64,000 nt of DNA. Source: Fictibacillus nanhaiensis (GTDB lineage: Bacteria; Bacillota; Bacilli; Bacillales; Fictibacillaceae). A program made the position numbers and the translations under genes. The notes beneath the pieces are model-generated. The model searched no databases, was not told the DNA's origin, and saw only the letters and a list, made by a program, of their open reading frames with translations. Of this stretch, positions 7,472 to 15,165 are shown in pieces (position 1 is the stretch's first letter; each line of letters opens with the position of its first letter). The DNA lies in NCBI RefSeq assembly GCF_023715445.1, contig NZ_JAMBOD010000001.1, positions 744,001-808,000 of the forward strand, in the 5' to 3' direction.

Positions 7472-8977
7472 CTATTTTGTTTCATCTGGATCATATTTTT
7501 GTTCGTCCCTTGGACGCGTTAATGCAGGTCGCTTGTAAGTTAAATTAAAGGGCAAACGGACCACACTATCTGACCAATCCTTTAATCGAGGTGGATAGAA
7601 TGGTGCCATGTAAGGACTCTCTAACGTAGAAAGTCGTAATAAATGGATTAATGTTAGACAGAAACCGAACATGATTCCATAAAACCCCCAAAATCCCGCT
7701 AAGAAGAGGATAGGGAACCGAATGATCCTGATCAGACTACCCATCGTATAACTTGGAGTCGTAAAAGAAGCTAACGCACCAAGAGCAACGATTATAATGA
7801 GGATGTTACTTGTAAAGCCTGCTTGAACCGCTGCAGTCCCAATAACGATACCTCCAACAATACCCATTGTCTGACCTACTTTAGTCGGCAACCTGGCACC
7901 AGCTTCTCGAAGAAGTTCAATGATAAACTCTAATAGTACAGCTTCAAAGAGTGGCGGGAAAGGAACTCTTGACCTTGATTCACCTAAGGGGACCAAAAGG
8001 GCTTGCGGGATTATTTCGTAATGAAACGTTAACGCCGCCACATATAATGCGGTAAAGAACACCGAAAGAAACATAGCCATAATTCTAAGCAATCTTACAA
8101 AGGTAGCTATTGGCCAGCGTACATTATAATCCTCTCTACTATGAAAGAACTCAAGAAAAGACATTGGACACAAGATAGCCATTGTACTCCCATCGACAAT
8201 CAGGGCTATCTTCCCATTTAATAAACCATCACTAATCCGATCTGGTCTTTCTGTTAATAACATCTGGGGAAATATCGATAAATAATCATCATTGATTAAT
8301 TGATTGAGTACCGCGCTGTCCAGCATACCATCGATTTTTATTTTCCTTAACTTCTTACGTAGCCGGGATATAAGTTCCTCAGAGGCTACTCCTTTTATGT
8401 ATAACAATGATACGGGTGTATTCGTTCGAGTTCCGAATAAGAACAGCTCGTTACAAAGGTCAGGTGTTTTAATATATTTTCTGATAATTGATACGTTCGT
8501 TGAAAGGTTCTCATTAAACCCGATTTGTGGACCAATTACTTGAGATTCATTCTCCGGCTTGGTTATAGACCGGCTATTTTCTGAAGGAATCTTGGCTAGT
8601 ATGATCTTTTTTTCCCCTTCAATGTAAACCCCTGCACTCCCCTTTAGAATGGAAAGGACCACAAATTGTATTTCATTTGACTCTTCCAAATCGCTGACGG
8701 CTAAGTTTGATACAATTTCAGGTATTGTGTATGTACGTTCTTTCTGTAACTTACCTATTATATTCTTATTTAATTCATGCTTATCAATTTGATTATCAAT
8801 ATAAACTAGAGTTAGATTTGAGAATTTTATAAACTTCAAATCAGAGGTGTTGTGAAATATTTGAATAAGTAATTCTTTTAACTTGATAGAATTTAGGGGA
8901 ATATCGGATATGATCTGTTGTACTTTTTCAACCGGAACGTCTTTGTTAAGAAGCTTTTTGATTTCGCGCTTTTTCAA
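7472..8977 (-). CDS. Spore germination protein GerA type
   Basis: First gene of a germinant receptor operon, acting in the inner membrane of the spore. The preferred start is TTG 8977 with AGAGGTGGGA five bases upstream, giving about 501 residues. A longer frame reaches ATG 9064, but its 29 extra residues have no family resemblance and no ribosome site. A soluble N-terminal half (with IIRKYIKTPDLCNELFLFGT, VSLLYIKGVA and LTERPDRISDGLLNGKIALI) precedes membrane helices containing the family signature VPLGESRSRVPFPPLFEAV and LLREAGARLP. The charged C-terminus ends DPDETK. All three subunits are intact, so the receptor may be functional. Confidence 0.92.
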   Translation of the reverse strand: MKKREIKKLLNKDVPVEKVQQIISDIPLNSIKLKELLIQIFHNTSDLKFIKFSNLTLVYIDNQIDKHELNKNIIGKLQKERTYTIPEIVSNLAVSDLEESNEIQFVVLSILKGSAGVYIEGEKKIILAKIPSENSRSITKPENESQVIGPQIGFNENLSTNVSIIRKYIKTPDLCNELFLFGTRTNTPVSLLYIKGVASEELISRLRKKLRKIKIDGMLDSAVLNQLINDDYLSIFPQMLLTERPDRISDGLLNGKIALIVDGSTMAILCPMSFLEFFHSREDYNVRWPIATFVRLLRIMAMFLSVFFTALYVAALTFHYEIIPQALLVPLGESRSRVPFPPLFEAVLLEFIIELLREAGARLPTKVGQTMGIVGGIVIGTAAVQAGFTSNILIIIVALGALASFTTPSYTMGSLIRIIRFPILFLAGFWGFYGIMFGFCLTLIHLLRLSTLESPYMAPFYPPRLKDWSDSVVRLPFNLTYKRPALTRPRDEQKYDPDETK

Positions 8978-9462
8978 TAATCCCACCTCTAAAGTTAGTT
9001 TGAACATAAAAGGTTTGATTATTCTTGTTTCAATATGATTAACTTTAGAATATTGCTTAAACACTAAAAAAATTTATGTCCTTTCAATTGGAGCATTTAA
9101 AGAAGAATGTGAAATAATTTCTTTACAACCCCGGTTTTTCTGGGAAAGCTTTTTGATGAAGAAGTATCCATTATAGGTAAGTAAGTTGAAATTGATTTAA
9201 ATAACAACCCTATATAACAAAAAGTGCACTTCTCCTTATTGGAGAAATGCACCTGTTCGTTGAATACAACTATATTAGTTCATAACAGGAATACTGTCCT
9301 TTAGCCAATAAGAAAAGCTGCCTGATTTGGCAGCTGGATCACTAAGTAATACAACAGTTAATGAATAATTGTAATATAGATTATTGTTTTTCAACTGGAT
9401 ACCGCACTCAAAGTCTTTCTAAAAATGAACAGCACCTATCGAAGGGAAGTGACCGAGTATGG
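8978..9462. other. Intergenic stretch upstream of gerA
   Basis: Holds the gerA promoter region, in which no convincing sigma-G match was found. It also holds hairpin repeat copy 2 (9221-9264) and a small stem AGCTGCC/GGCAGCT at 9316-9335. No gene is seen. Confidence 0.5.
9221..9264. repeat. Dispersed hairpin repeat, copy 2 (uninterrupted reference copy)
   Basis: GTGCACTTCTCC and GGAGAAATGCAC form a 12-bp stem with one mismatch and a TTATT loop, followed by CTGTTCGTTGAA. Its minus-strand sequence GGTGCAT directly followed by TTCTCC is the unoccupied counterpart of the group II intron insertion site at 11164/13107. Confidence 0.75.
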
Positions 9463-10074
9463 TCACTTTTCTTTTTGGTAAAATCGTCGTGCTTTGGCAC
9501 GATTGCCGCAATCGGCCATTGAACACCAGCGGCGGCTCCGGTTCCGGCTCGTATCGAAGAATAACCATCCACAAGGGTCTCCCTCACATTGTTTGACTCG
9601 TTCTAGGTCGTTTTTAGAAACGAGTAAATCTACAGCAGATTGCAAAATCGGAGAGAGCATAGTGTCCAAGTTTTTCTCGGTATGCTTGAACTTCAAAGTG
9701 TAATAATCCTTTTCATGGATTACTTGCAAAGTTTGATAAAAGTGGCTCACAGATTCATTGAAACGTTCTAGGTCTGGCGGGTGGGGCGATGTTTCCTTTG
9801 AAATGGACTTAAAGATTCGATACATGACTTCCCGCATTTCGATTGCCTGCTTCAGAACAACTTCCGCTTCAGACGGTTTCTCCTCCGCTTCTAAAAGAAG
9901 AGCTTTTGCTTGTTGTCCGGTCAAAACTTCAGCATGGATGCACCAGTCGACCAATTTGACGTAACTCGTAAACCAATCCCGCCTTTTCTCACCACTTTCC
10001 CGCCAACTGACAGTATTGATGAAATCCATACACAAACGTTCTCCGACCATCATATAAGGGTTCGTTTCCGACAT
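9463..10074 (-). CDS. CGNR zinc-finger protein (ABATE domain), probable transcription regulator
   Basis: Start ATG 10074 has AAAGGAG upstream, giving 203 residues. The N-terminal ABATE region has the typical ERLCMDFINT motif near residue 11. The C-terminus holds a zinc finger with CEGDPCGWLFFDTSRNRSRRWC, MADCGNR and KARRFYQ. The CGNR Cys pattern is complete (C-x4-C, then C-x4-C in WCSMADCGNR). The family is predicted to be DNA-binding regulators, often of stress genes. It is divergent from a DinB-like gene, and the shared 119-base gap carries three AACCATC boxes, consistent with autoregulation and control of the neighbour. A GTGACC/GGTCAC hairpin (9449-9466) overlaps its stop codon. Confidence 0.85.
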   Translation of the reverse strand: MSETNPYMMVGERLCMDFINTVSWRESGEKRRDWFTSYVKLVDWCIHAEVLTGQQAKALLLEAEEKPSEAEVVLKQAIEMREVMYRIFKSISKETSPHPPDLERFNESVSHFYQTLQVIHEKDYYTLKFKHTEKNLDTMLSPILQSAVDLLVSKNDLERVKQCEGDPCGWLFFDTSRNRSRRWCSMADCGNRAKARRFYQKEK

Positions 10075-10094
10075 GATCAAAACTCCTTTACTAT

Positions 10095-10168
10095 AACCAT
10101 CATAATACATATTGACAGTTAGAAACAACTAGGTTAATCTATAACCATCTAAAGTATTTTTGATGGTT
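10095..10168. promoter_or_regulatory. Putative operator boxes between the CGNR and DinB-like genes
   Basis: AACCATC occurs at 10095-10101 and 10143-10149 and inverted at 10162-10168, each inside a longer TAACCATC-A/T-rich context. The second and third form an inverted pair 12 bases apart, just before the DinB-like ribosome site. This looks like an operator for a dimeric regulator, most simply the divergent CGNR protein. Confidence 0.55.
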
Positions 10169-10193
10169 AAAAACAAATTCAGGAGGTACTGAG

Positions 10194-10667
10194 ATGGACA
10201 ATCCGATGTTGGTAGCTGTTAGAACATTGTTGAAGGAAACATTTGATGGACCTGAAGAAAACGCAAGCTGGTACACAGAAGCGAAGCCTGGTAGTGGTTT
10301 ATTCGGAACGCTTGGAAAATTATCGGCAGAAGATGCTTCGATACCTGTCAATGGTACGACAACCGCCGCACAAACGGATCATACCCGTTATTACTTATGG
10401 GTTGCGAATTCCTACTTAAATGGAGAAGAACCAAGTAAGGACTGGGAAGCATCTTGGAAAATCACAAACGTTGATAAAATCACATGGGCACAATTTAATG
10501 AAGAACTTCAACAAGAATACACAACACTACTTAAAAAGATTGATTCACTTGACTCCTTAGATGAACAGACATCGAATGGTCTATTGGGAGCGATCGCTCA
10601 CTCCGCCTACCATCTCGGTTCAATTCGACAGATGATCAAAGCGATCAAAGTCCCAAGCCAAACATAA
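10194..10667 (+). CDS. DinB superfamily protein
   Basis: A 157-residue protein with an AGGAGG ribosome site. It resembles DinB/DUF664-type four-helix bundles: DHTRYYLWVANSYL and the C-terminal motif HSAYHLGSIRQMIK provide the usual metal-binding histidines (DH in the middle, HSAYH at the end). Family members include thiol-dependent S-transferases and DNA-damage-inducible proteins of unknown reaction. Its place opposite a CGNR regulator with shared operator-like boxes suggests it is the regulator's target, perhaps a detoxification enzyme. A terminator follows. Confidence 0.75.
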   Translation: MDNPMLVAVRTLLKETFDGPEENASWYTEAKPGSGLFGTLGKLSAEDASIPVNGTTTAAQTDHTRYYLWVANSYLNGEEPSKDWEASWKITNVDKITWAQFNEELQQEYTTLLKKIDSLDSLDEQTSNGLLGAIAHSAYHLGSIRQMIKAIKVPSQT

Positions 10668-10673
10668 GCAGTT

Positions 10674-10710
10674 AAAAAGCTCCAAGGAATCATCCCTTAG
10701 AGCTTTTAGC
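10674..10710 (+). terminator. Terminator of the DinB-like gene
   Basis: AAAAAGCTC and GAGCTTTT form the stem with a long loop. A second AACCCC/GGGTTTT hairpin followed by CTTTT lies at about 10720-10750. Confidence 0.65.
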
Positions 10711-10834
10711 TTGCAGAGAAACCCCTTGTTTTTCTAACGGGTTTTCTTTTGGAGTACAAAGTAAAAAAACAGTATAAATCACATACTAATTAGCAGATAA
10801 AATACACTGTAATTAGATATGTGTAAAAAAAATC

Positions 10835-10866
10835 AAAACGACCAGATTTATTTCAGGTCGTTTTCT
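10835..10866. terminator. Bidirectional terminator
   Basis: AAAACGACC and GGTCGTTTT form a 9-bp perfect stem flanked by A and T runs. On the minus strand it would end the 48-residue membrane peptide gene at 10942-11088. Confidence 0.75.
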
Positions 10867-10941
10867 TATATACTTATTCCATTAAAACACCCGATTGTTG
10901 AATATTTATAATGACTAAAATGTGTTGTAATAACCTAGTAT

Positions 10942-11088
10942 TTAATTGTTTTTTCTCTCTCGAACCAATTCTTTTAAAATACCATTCTGTTCTTTCAACT
11001 GTTCAGTAATATCTACAAGTGTCGAAAAAATTAGCCATACAAATATCCCGAAATAAACCAATGATATAACGGATATAAAGATACTCAT
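10942..11088 (-). CDS. Small membrane protein, 48 residues
   Basis: ATG 11088 with GGAAGAGGA upstream opens a 48-codon frame. Residues 2-24 (MSIFISVISLVYFGIFVWLI and on) form one membrane helix. The rest (ITEQLKEQNGILKELVRE) is amphipathic and coiled-coil-like with a basic tail. This helix-plus-short-coil plan is common in small phage, holin-like or sporulation membrane peptides. No family was recognised. A terminator at 10835-10866 follows. Confidence 0.55.
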   Translation of the reverse strand: MSIFISVISLVYFGIFVWLIFSTLVDITEQLKEQNGILKELVRERKNN

Positions 11089-11140
11089 TATTTATTCCTC
11101 TTCCTATAATAATTTTAAGTAATCTTTACTTCAATAAAAA

Positions 11141-11164
11141 AGTGCACTTCTCCTTCTTGAAGAA
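11141..11164. repeat. Dispersed hairpin repeat, copy 3, split by the group II intron
   Basis: AGTGCACTTCTCC, the loop and GAAGAA are present up to 11164. The rest of the repeat (ATGCACCCGATTGTT) resumes at 13107. The intron occupies the gap exactly. Confidence 0.75.
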
Positions 11165-11219
11165 GTCGAGTAGAACGGAGCCTTTCTACCTTACGGTAAT
11201 TGTACTCCATCCCCTCACA

Positions 11220-11252
11220 GAACCGTGCTTGCACTATTAATGCACACGGCTC
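11220..11252 (-). ncRNA. Group II intron domain V
   Basis: On the minus strand GAGCCGTGTGC and the complementary GCACGGTTC form the hairpin of the catalytic domain V, with the GAGCCGT start and ACGGTTC end typical of group II introns. It lies just downstream of the maturase stop. Confidence 0.85.
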
Positions 11253-11266
11253 CTCCTAGTCATCAT

Positions 11267-12595
11267 TCACAGAATGTAGCTAATCTCTTTTCTTAATTCA
11301 TATATATTCACTTTAATTCTTGGTGAAGGTAGTGGATGTTTATCAAGAAATAGTTTGAATTTATCCCATGTAAAGGATTTCCTTTGACTTCTTCTATTGA
11401 GCCATTTAAACAGTAAGTTCTCGATTTTGTCTTTGAAGTTGCTAACATTTAGGATATTATCAGTGATGCAATAATAGTTGTAATAACCTATAAGCGAGCG
11501 TCTAAATCTATCCATGATCATATGAATATCTTTATTCCTATTCTTCTTCAGCCATTCTTTAGACTCTTTTAATTTACCTTGGACTTTCTTTCTGCTCGAT
11601 TTCCGTTTCACCCGAAATTTCCCTTGTTTACTTTTCCCACAATAGTGTGTAAAGCCTAGAAAATCAAAGGTTGCTGGTTTACTATTTCCCTTTTGCTTTT
11701 CATATTTTTCGGCAAACCGCCCGAAGGGAATAATTTTGGTTTTATCCTCGGCTATTTCCAAGTTAAATTTCTTTAATCTACATTTTAATGATTGGAAGAA
11801 TTCCTGAGCTTCGTTCTGATGTTGAAAACAGCACACAAAATCATCTGCATACCTTACTATATATGCCTGTCCCTTGCATTGTTTCTTGACCTTTTTCTCA
11901 AACCATAAGTCAAGGACATAATGGAGATACACATTGGCTAATACGGGAGATATTACTCCACCTTGCGGTGTGCCATTGTCTGTTTTGTATTTCTTACCTT
12001 CCTCCATGTATCCACCTTTAAGAAACCTACCAATTATTCTTAGTAGGTTAGGGTCAGTGATTCGCAGTTTTAAGAACTCCATCATCCACTTGTGGTCAAC
12101 GTTGTCAAAGAATCCTTTAATATCGACATCTACTACATAATTTACTGACCTCTTTTCAATATAGAAGTTCAGTATTTTCAAAGCATCATGGCAACTACGG
12201 TTTGGGCGGAATCCAAAGGAACAGTCTAGAAAATCATTTTCATAGATGGTATTCATTATCTTCGTAATGCCTTTTTGAACAACCTTGTCTTCATGTTCCG
12301 GTATTCCTAGTGGTCTTTTCTTGTTTGAATTGAGCTTTGGAATATACATTCTCCTTACTGGAACAGGACGATAGCTTTTGCTTTTAAGTCTTCTTACTAA
12401 TTCCTCTATATTTTCTTCTAAACTTTCACTGTATTGCTCTTTAGTCGTACCTTTAATCCCGGTTGCCTTCTTGTTGGGTAATTCGTGATGACATTGAGTT
12501 AGTGCTCCATTGTTTAATAAATGTGCAAGAGATGTAAATTTCATTTTAGGATCAGACTTTGCTAATTCTGCTATCCTTAGTAGTTTTGTTTCCAT
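11267..12595 (-). CDS. ltrA: Group II intron reverse transcriptase/maturase
   Basis: A 442-residue intron-encoded protein. Reverse transcriptase motifs are in order: KATGIKGTTKEQY, RRMYIPKLNSNKKRPLGIP, FLDCSFGFRPNRSCHDAL, VVDVDIKGFFDNVDH (first catalytic Asp), GTPQGGVISPVLANVYLHY and IVRYADDFVCC (the YADD box). The maturase X domain lies around residues 330-420 (SRKKVQGKLKESKEWLKK, LIGYYNYYCITDN, WLNRRSQRKSFTW). No C-terminal HNH endonuclease is present, so mobility would rely on insertion at replication forks or reverse splicing. ATG 12595 has AGGTAG upstream. It promotes splicing of its own intron. Confidence 0.95.
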   Translation of the reverse strand: METKLLRIAELAKSDPKMKFTSLAHLLNNGALTQCHHELPNKKATGIKGTTKEQYSESLEENIEELVRRLKSKSYRPVPVRRMYIPKLNSNKKRPLGIPEHEDKVVQKGITKIMNTIYENDFLDCSFGFRPNRSCHDALKILNFYIEKRSVNYVVDVDIKGFFDNVDHKWMMEFLKLRITDPNLLRIIGRFLKGGYMEEGKKYKTDNGTPQGGVISPVLANVYLHYVLDLWFEKKVKKQCKGQAYIVRYADDFVCCFQHQNEAQEFFQSLKCRLKKFNLEIAEDKTKIIPFGRFAEKYEKQKGNSKPATFDFLGFTHYCGKSKQGKFRVKRKSSRKKVQGKLKESKEWLKKNRNKDIHMIMDRFRRSLIGYYNYYCITDNILNVSNFKDKIENLLFKWLNRRSQRKSFTWDKFKLFLDKHPLPSPRIKVNIYELRKEISYIL

Positions 12596-12901
12596 TTAGT
12601 ATACCTACCTCTGTGTGTAGTAAATGTGTCCCTAGTAAGGGTGATAACTGGTAGCAGCCTTTCCTCCATCGGCATTACCCAACTTCATTGGTACTACGCT
12701 GCTATCCGACTCCCTACATCGACATTTGGTTTCCTTGCTTATTATCGCTTGTACACCATACTCTTCTAAAAAAAAAAGAAAAGACCGGTAGGGTCTCCCG
12801 AGTTGCCGTATCATATCAATGTATAACGTGCCAAGGTCTCTGACTCCAGAGAGGTTTTACCCTTCTTGCCTTTAACGAAAGTTAAAATGTAGCTTTCTGC
12901 T

Positions 12902-12935
12902 GTGCATAAAGCATCAGCCCTCTCGACTTACAATC
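12902..12935 (-). other. Intron guide sequences EBS2 and EBS1 (exon binding sites)
   Basis: On the minus strand GATTGT (12935-12930) and ATGCAC (12907-12902) are perfect complements of ACAATC and GTGCAT in the 5' exon (about 13120-13107). ATGCAC lies in the loop of a GCTTT/AAAGC stem, the usual position of EBS1. Confidence 0.75.
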
Positions 12936-13223
12936 ATTATGGAGCTCAATCCCTTCAACCAGTTGGCTTTCGGCCCGCTACCTAACTGTCTACGCTTAAA
13001 AACTAAAGTTACCTTTAGTCCTCCAAGACTCGCTACGAGCGAATGGCTAGTTCTTACTCGACGGGAATCCCACCCGTTATATGATACGACCTAGGCTCGG
13101 CCGCACATGCACCCGATTGTTTAATAAGAAATCTTATAAAATCACGCTCATAGACATAATGTATTCATAAAAGGGAATCATAAAATTGCATGCTTCGCAA
13201 TAACTTCCCAGGAGGTTTACATT

Positions 13224-14240
13224 ATGAATGAAAATAAAATTTATTTAACCTCAGCTGAAATAGCTTGTCTTTGGACTTCGTATATGAATAATTCTATGTC
13301 TACATTAATCTTAAGATTTATGCTGAAACACATTGAAGATTTAGAAATAAAAGCTGCTGTAAAATCTGCATATGATATAGCATCAAATCAGTTAGATCAA
13401 TTACTTAGCATATTTGAACAGGAACAGTATGCAGTCCCTAACGGTTTTTCTGAACAAGACGTGAATATGGATGCTCCTTTTCTTTTTTCTAATGTATTCT
13501 GTTTGACATATGTAAATCATATGGCAAAAGTTGGTTTATTAGCATCTAGTGGTTTTATCTCTATGTGTATAAGAGAAGACATAAGTCATTTCTTTACCCA
13601 AGGATTAATTGATACATCCACTCTTCATAATCAAACTAATAAAATTGCCCTTTCAAAAGGTATACTTGCCAGATTTCCTTATATAGAGGTTCCTAAAGAA
13701 ACCGATTATGTGGATAGTAAAAAATATTTAAGTGGATTGAATCCATTTACTAACAAACGACCATTAAACGCATTGGAAATATCTCATTTGTATATGAATA
13801 TTTTAACAAATGCGATAGGTGTTAATTTATGTCTTAGTTTTGCTCAAACCTCACCATCAAAAGAAATTCAAAATTTCATGTTAAGGGGAAAGGAAATTTC
13901 CAATAAACATATAAAAATCTTTTCTTCTATTTTGCTTGAAAACGATATCGTAACACCCCGTTTACCTGATGCATGTGTTAGTAATTCAACTACCAAAACA
14001 TTCTCAGATAAATTAATAATGTTCCATATAGCATTATTAAGTTCTGCTGGTACTGGGAATTATGCAACTGCTGCTGCTGCTAGCCAACGTAATGATTTAG
14101 CACTGAATTATGAACGATTATCATTCGAGATTGCCCAATACGCCAAAAGTGGAGCAGATATTATGATAAAACATCATTGGCTTGAACAGCCACCTGGAAC
14201 TAAAGATAGGGAGAAGCTAGCAAAGGAGAAGAAAGGCTAA
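13224..14240 (+). CDS. DUF3231 family protein, tandem four-helix domains
   Basis: A 338-residue protein with a strong AGGAGG site before ATG 13224. It consists of two similar halves, each starting with a LTSAEIACLW or LNALEISHLY motif and containing helices rich in His, Asp and Glu; the second half begins near residue 185 (NKRPLNALEISHLYMNILTN). This is the DUF3231 pattern, related in fold to ferritin-like and CotF-like spore proteins. The function is unknown; several homologues are in sporulating Bacillaceae, often near mobile DNA. The C-terminal KDREKLAKEKKG is charged. The terminator overlaps the stop. Confidence 0.8.
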   Translation: MNENKIYLTSAEIACLWTSYMNNSMSTLILRFMLKHIEDLEIKAAVKSAYDIASNQLDQLLSIFEQEQYAVPNGFSEQDVNMDAPFLFSNVFCLTYVNHMAKVGLLASSGFISMCIREDISHFFTQGLIDTSTLHNQTNKIALSKGILARFPYIEVPKETDYVDSKKYLSGLNPFTNKRPLNALEISHLYMNILTNAIGVNLCLSFAQTSPSKEIQNFMLRGKEISNKHIKIFSSILLENDIVTPRLPDACVSNSTTKTFSDKLIMFHIALLSSAGTGNYATAAAASQRNDLALNYERLSFEIAQYAKSGADIMIKHHWLEQPPGTKDREKLAKEKKG

Positions 14241-14268
14241 CCAAAAGCTTTTCTTCTTTCTTTTTTCA
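14227..14268 (+). terminator. Terminator overlapping the DUF3231 stop codon
   Basis: AGAAGAAAGGCT and AGCTTTTCTTCT pair over 12 positions with one wobble, followed by TTCTTTTTT. Confidence 0.75.
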
Positions 14269-14293
14269 ACATTCTGATCCAAGTTATTAATAA

Positions 14294-14367
14294 AGGGCAC
14301 ATTTCTTATTATAGAAAGCACCCGATCGTAATATAAGGTTGCCAGAATTTCTGGTTGACCTTTTTAT
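14294..14367. repeat. Dispersed hairpin repeat, copy 4, with second hairpin
   Basis: GGGCACATTTCTTATTATAGAAAGCACCCG has the hairpin order of the repeat family. It continues with ATCGTAATATAAGGTT and an imperfect palindrome (AAGGTTGCCAGAA/TTCTGGTTGACCTT) plus TTTTT. The part from 14321 to 14367 aligns without gaps to 14919-14965. Confidence 0.6.
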
Positions 14368-14390
14368 TGTATAATTATGGGTTTGTAATG

Positions 14391-14688
14391 TTATTTAGTT
14401 ATTTCTTTTTTTATCCTCAGAAGAAAACCAACTGATGCTAATATTAAAAATATACCGACTATCAAAAATACATATCCTGCATTCATGGCATGTGGCCAAT
14501 GGATACCTTCTTCATTTAATGAAACTCCTAAAAAATCTAATGCGATATGGTCTCCATCAAGAAGTCGGAAGCCATTTTCACGGCTTTTAAACCATAGAAT
14601 AAAGTCTTTCAATACTAAAAAATTCAAAAACCGCCGCTACACCAATAACAAGAAATACATTTTGAATTAAAACCATTTTTAGATTCAT
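14391..14688 (-). pseudogene. Small membrane protein gene with a one-base frameshift
   Basis: A strong AGGGAGGAAA site precedes ATG 14688, which reads MNLKMVLIQNVFLVIGVAAV and then stops after 33 codons. The second frame continues from the same T-rich stretch as FLVLKDFILWFKSRENGFRL, HIALDFLGVSLNEEG and a second membrane helix (GYVFLIVGIFLILASVGFLL) to KKEITK. Joining them gives a two-helix protein of about 100 residues. The slip lies in GGTTTTTGAATTTTTTAG near 14625-14640, a homopolymer context. Sequencing error is possible. The gene is flanked by the two directly repeated hairpin units. Family not recognised. Confidence 0.6.
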
Positions 14689-14918
14689 TATTATTTCCTC
14701 CCTTTTTAGTTAAGAAGTCGGCTTTTTCAAAAGCATTCTCCTTCCTGAATTTGTATATAATTATAAAAATTTTAGCAATGCACTATAAATTTACAATGAT
14801 ATACGTATGTAATTTTTTTGACGATTAATTTATTCTGTTTCTTTTAACTAATTACTTTTTCTTATAAATGAACAAATTCAGATGTTAAAAATATATTTTT
14901 AGTTACTCCACAATCTGG

Positions 14919-14965
14919 CCCGTTCGTATTATAAGGTTAACCAGTTCCATCTGGTTAGCCTATTT
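14919..14965. repeat. Second copy of the 47-base hairpin unit
   Basis: CCCGTTCGTATTATAAGGTT with the palindrome AGGTTAACCA/TGGTTAGCCT matches 14321-14367 at constant offset 598. The two copies enclose the frameshifted membrane protein gene. The IS110-type element begins soon after. Confidence 0.6.
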
Positions 14966-14983
14966 ATAGGTTATTCTTTAGGT

Positions 14984-15138
14984 AGCCGGGGGAGGACGTT
15001 CTGGCCCGGGGGAGCAAGATCCCGTCCGCAATACTGTCCACCCCTACTTGTAGAAACATGTTTGAGGCTGGTTGGGACCGTGATCCCTTATAAAAAGCGA
15101 AGCTATGAAACTACAAGTTATAACAGGGGCTGCCGGCT
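14984..15138 (+). ncRNA. Candidate bridge RNA of the IS110 element
   Basis: The leader folds by eye. Outer closing pair: AGCCGG 14984-14989 with CCGGCT 15133-15138. 5' stem-loop: GGACG 14994-14998 with CGTCC 15023-15027. Long bulged hairpin: CCCCT-ACTTGTAG 15041-15053 with CTACAAGT 15111-15118 and AGGGG 15125-15129. An inner hairpin has GGGA 15074-15077 with TCCC 15084-15087. A 5' stem-loop followed by hairpins with internal loops is the plan of IS110 bridge RNAs, whose loops base-pair target and donor DNA. The role is inferred from position and fold. Confidence 0.6.
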
Positions 15139-15165
15139 AAAACAAAAGAGGAGATGTGATAATGA

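Larger units (their letters stand above)
11165..13106 (-). mobile_element. Group II intron, complete
   Basis: A 1,942-base minus-strand retroelement. The 5' end is GTGCG at 13106-13102, the group II consensus. The 3' end (CTCGAC at 11165) follows domain VI. Domain V lies at 11220-11252. Domain I holds guide sequences that match the 5' exon: ATGCAC (minus strand, 12907-12902) against GTGCAT directly before the intron, and GATTGT (12935-12930) against ACAATC, with a two-base gap in the exon. Both ends were placed by comparing the flanking hairpin repeat with an intact copy at 9221-9264. The intron encodes a full reverse transcriptase/maturase, so it may still splice and move. Confidence 0.9.

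Noticed and set aside
8978-9064. 29-residue N-terminal extension of GerA
   Set aside because: No ribosome site before 9064; TTG 8977 has AGAGGTGGGA at good spacing.
12632-12814. 60-codon minus-strand frame inside the intron leader
   Set aside because: It lies in intron domain I to IV RNA, has no ribosome site and crosses an A-run; it is structural RNA.
11165-13106. Intron as class IIC inserting behind a terminator
   Set aside because: It has both EBS1 and EBS2 matches of six bases, and the hairpin is split by the intron and not located before it, unlike IIC.
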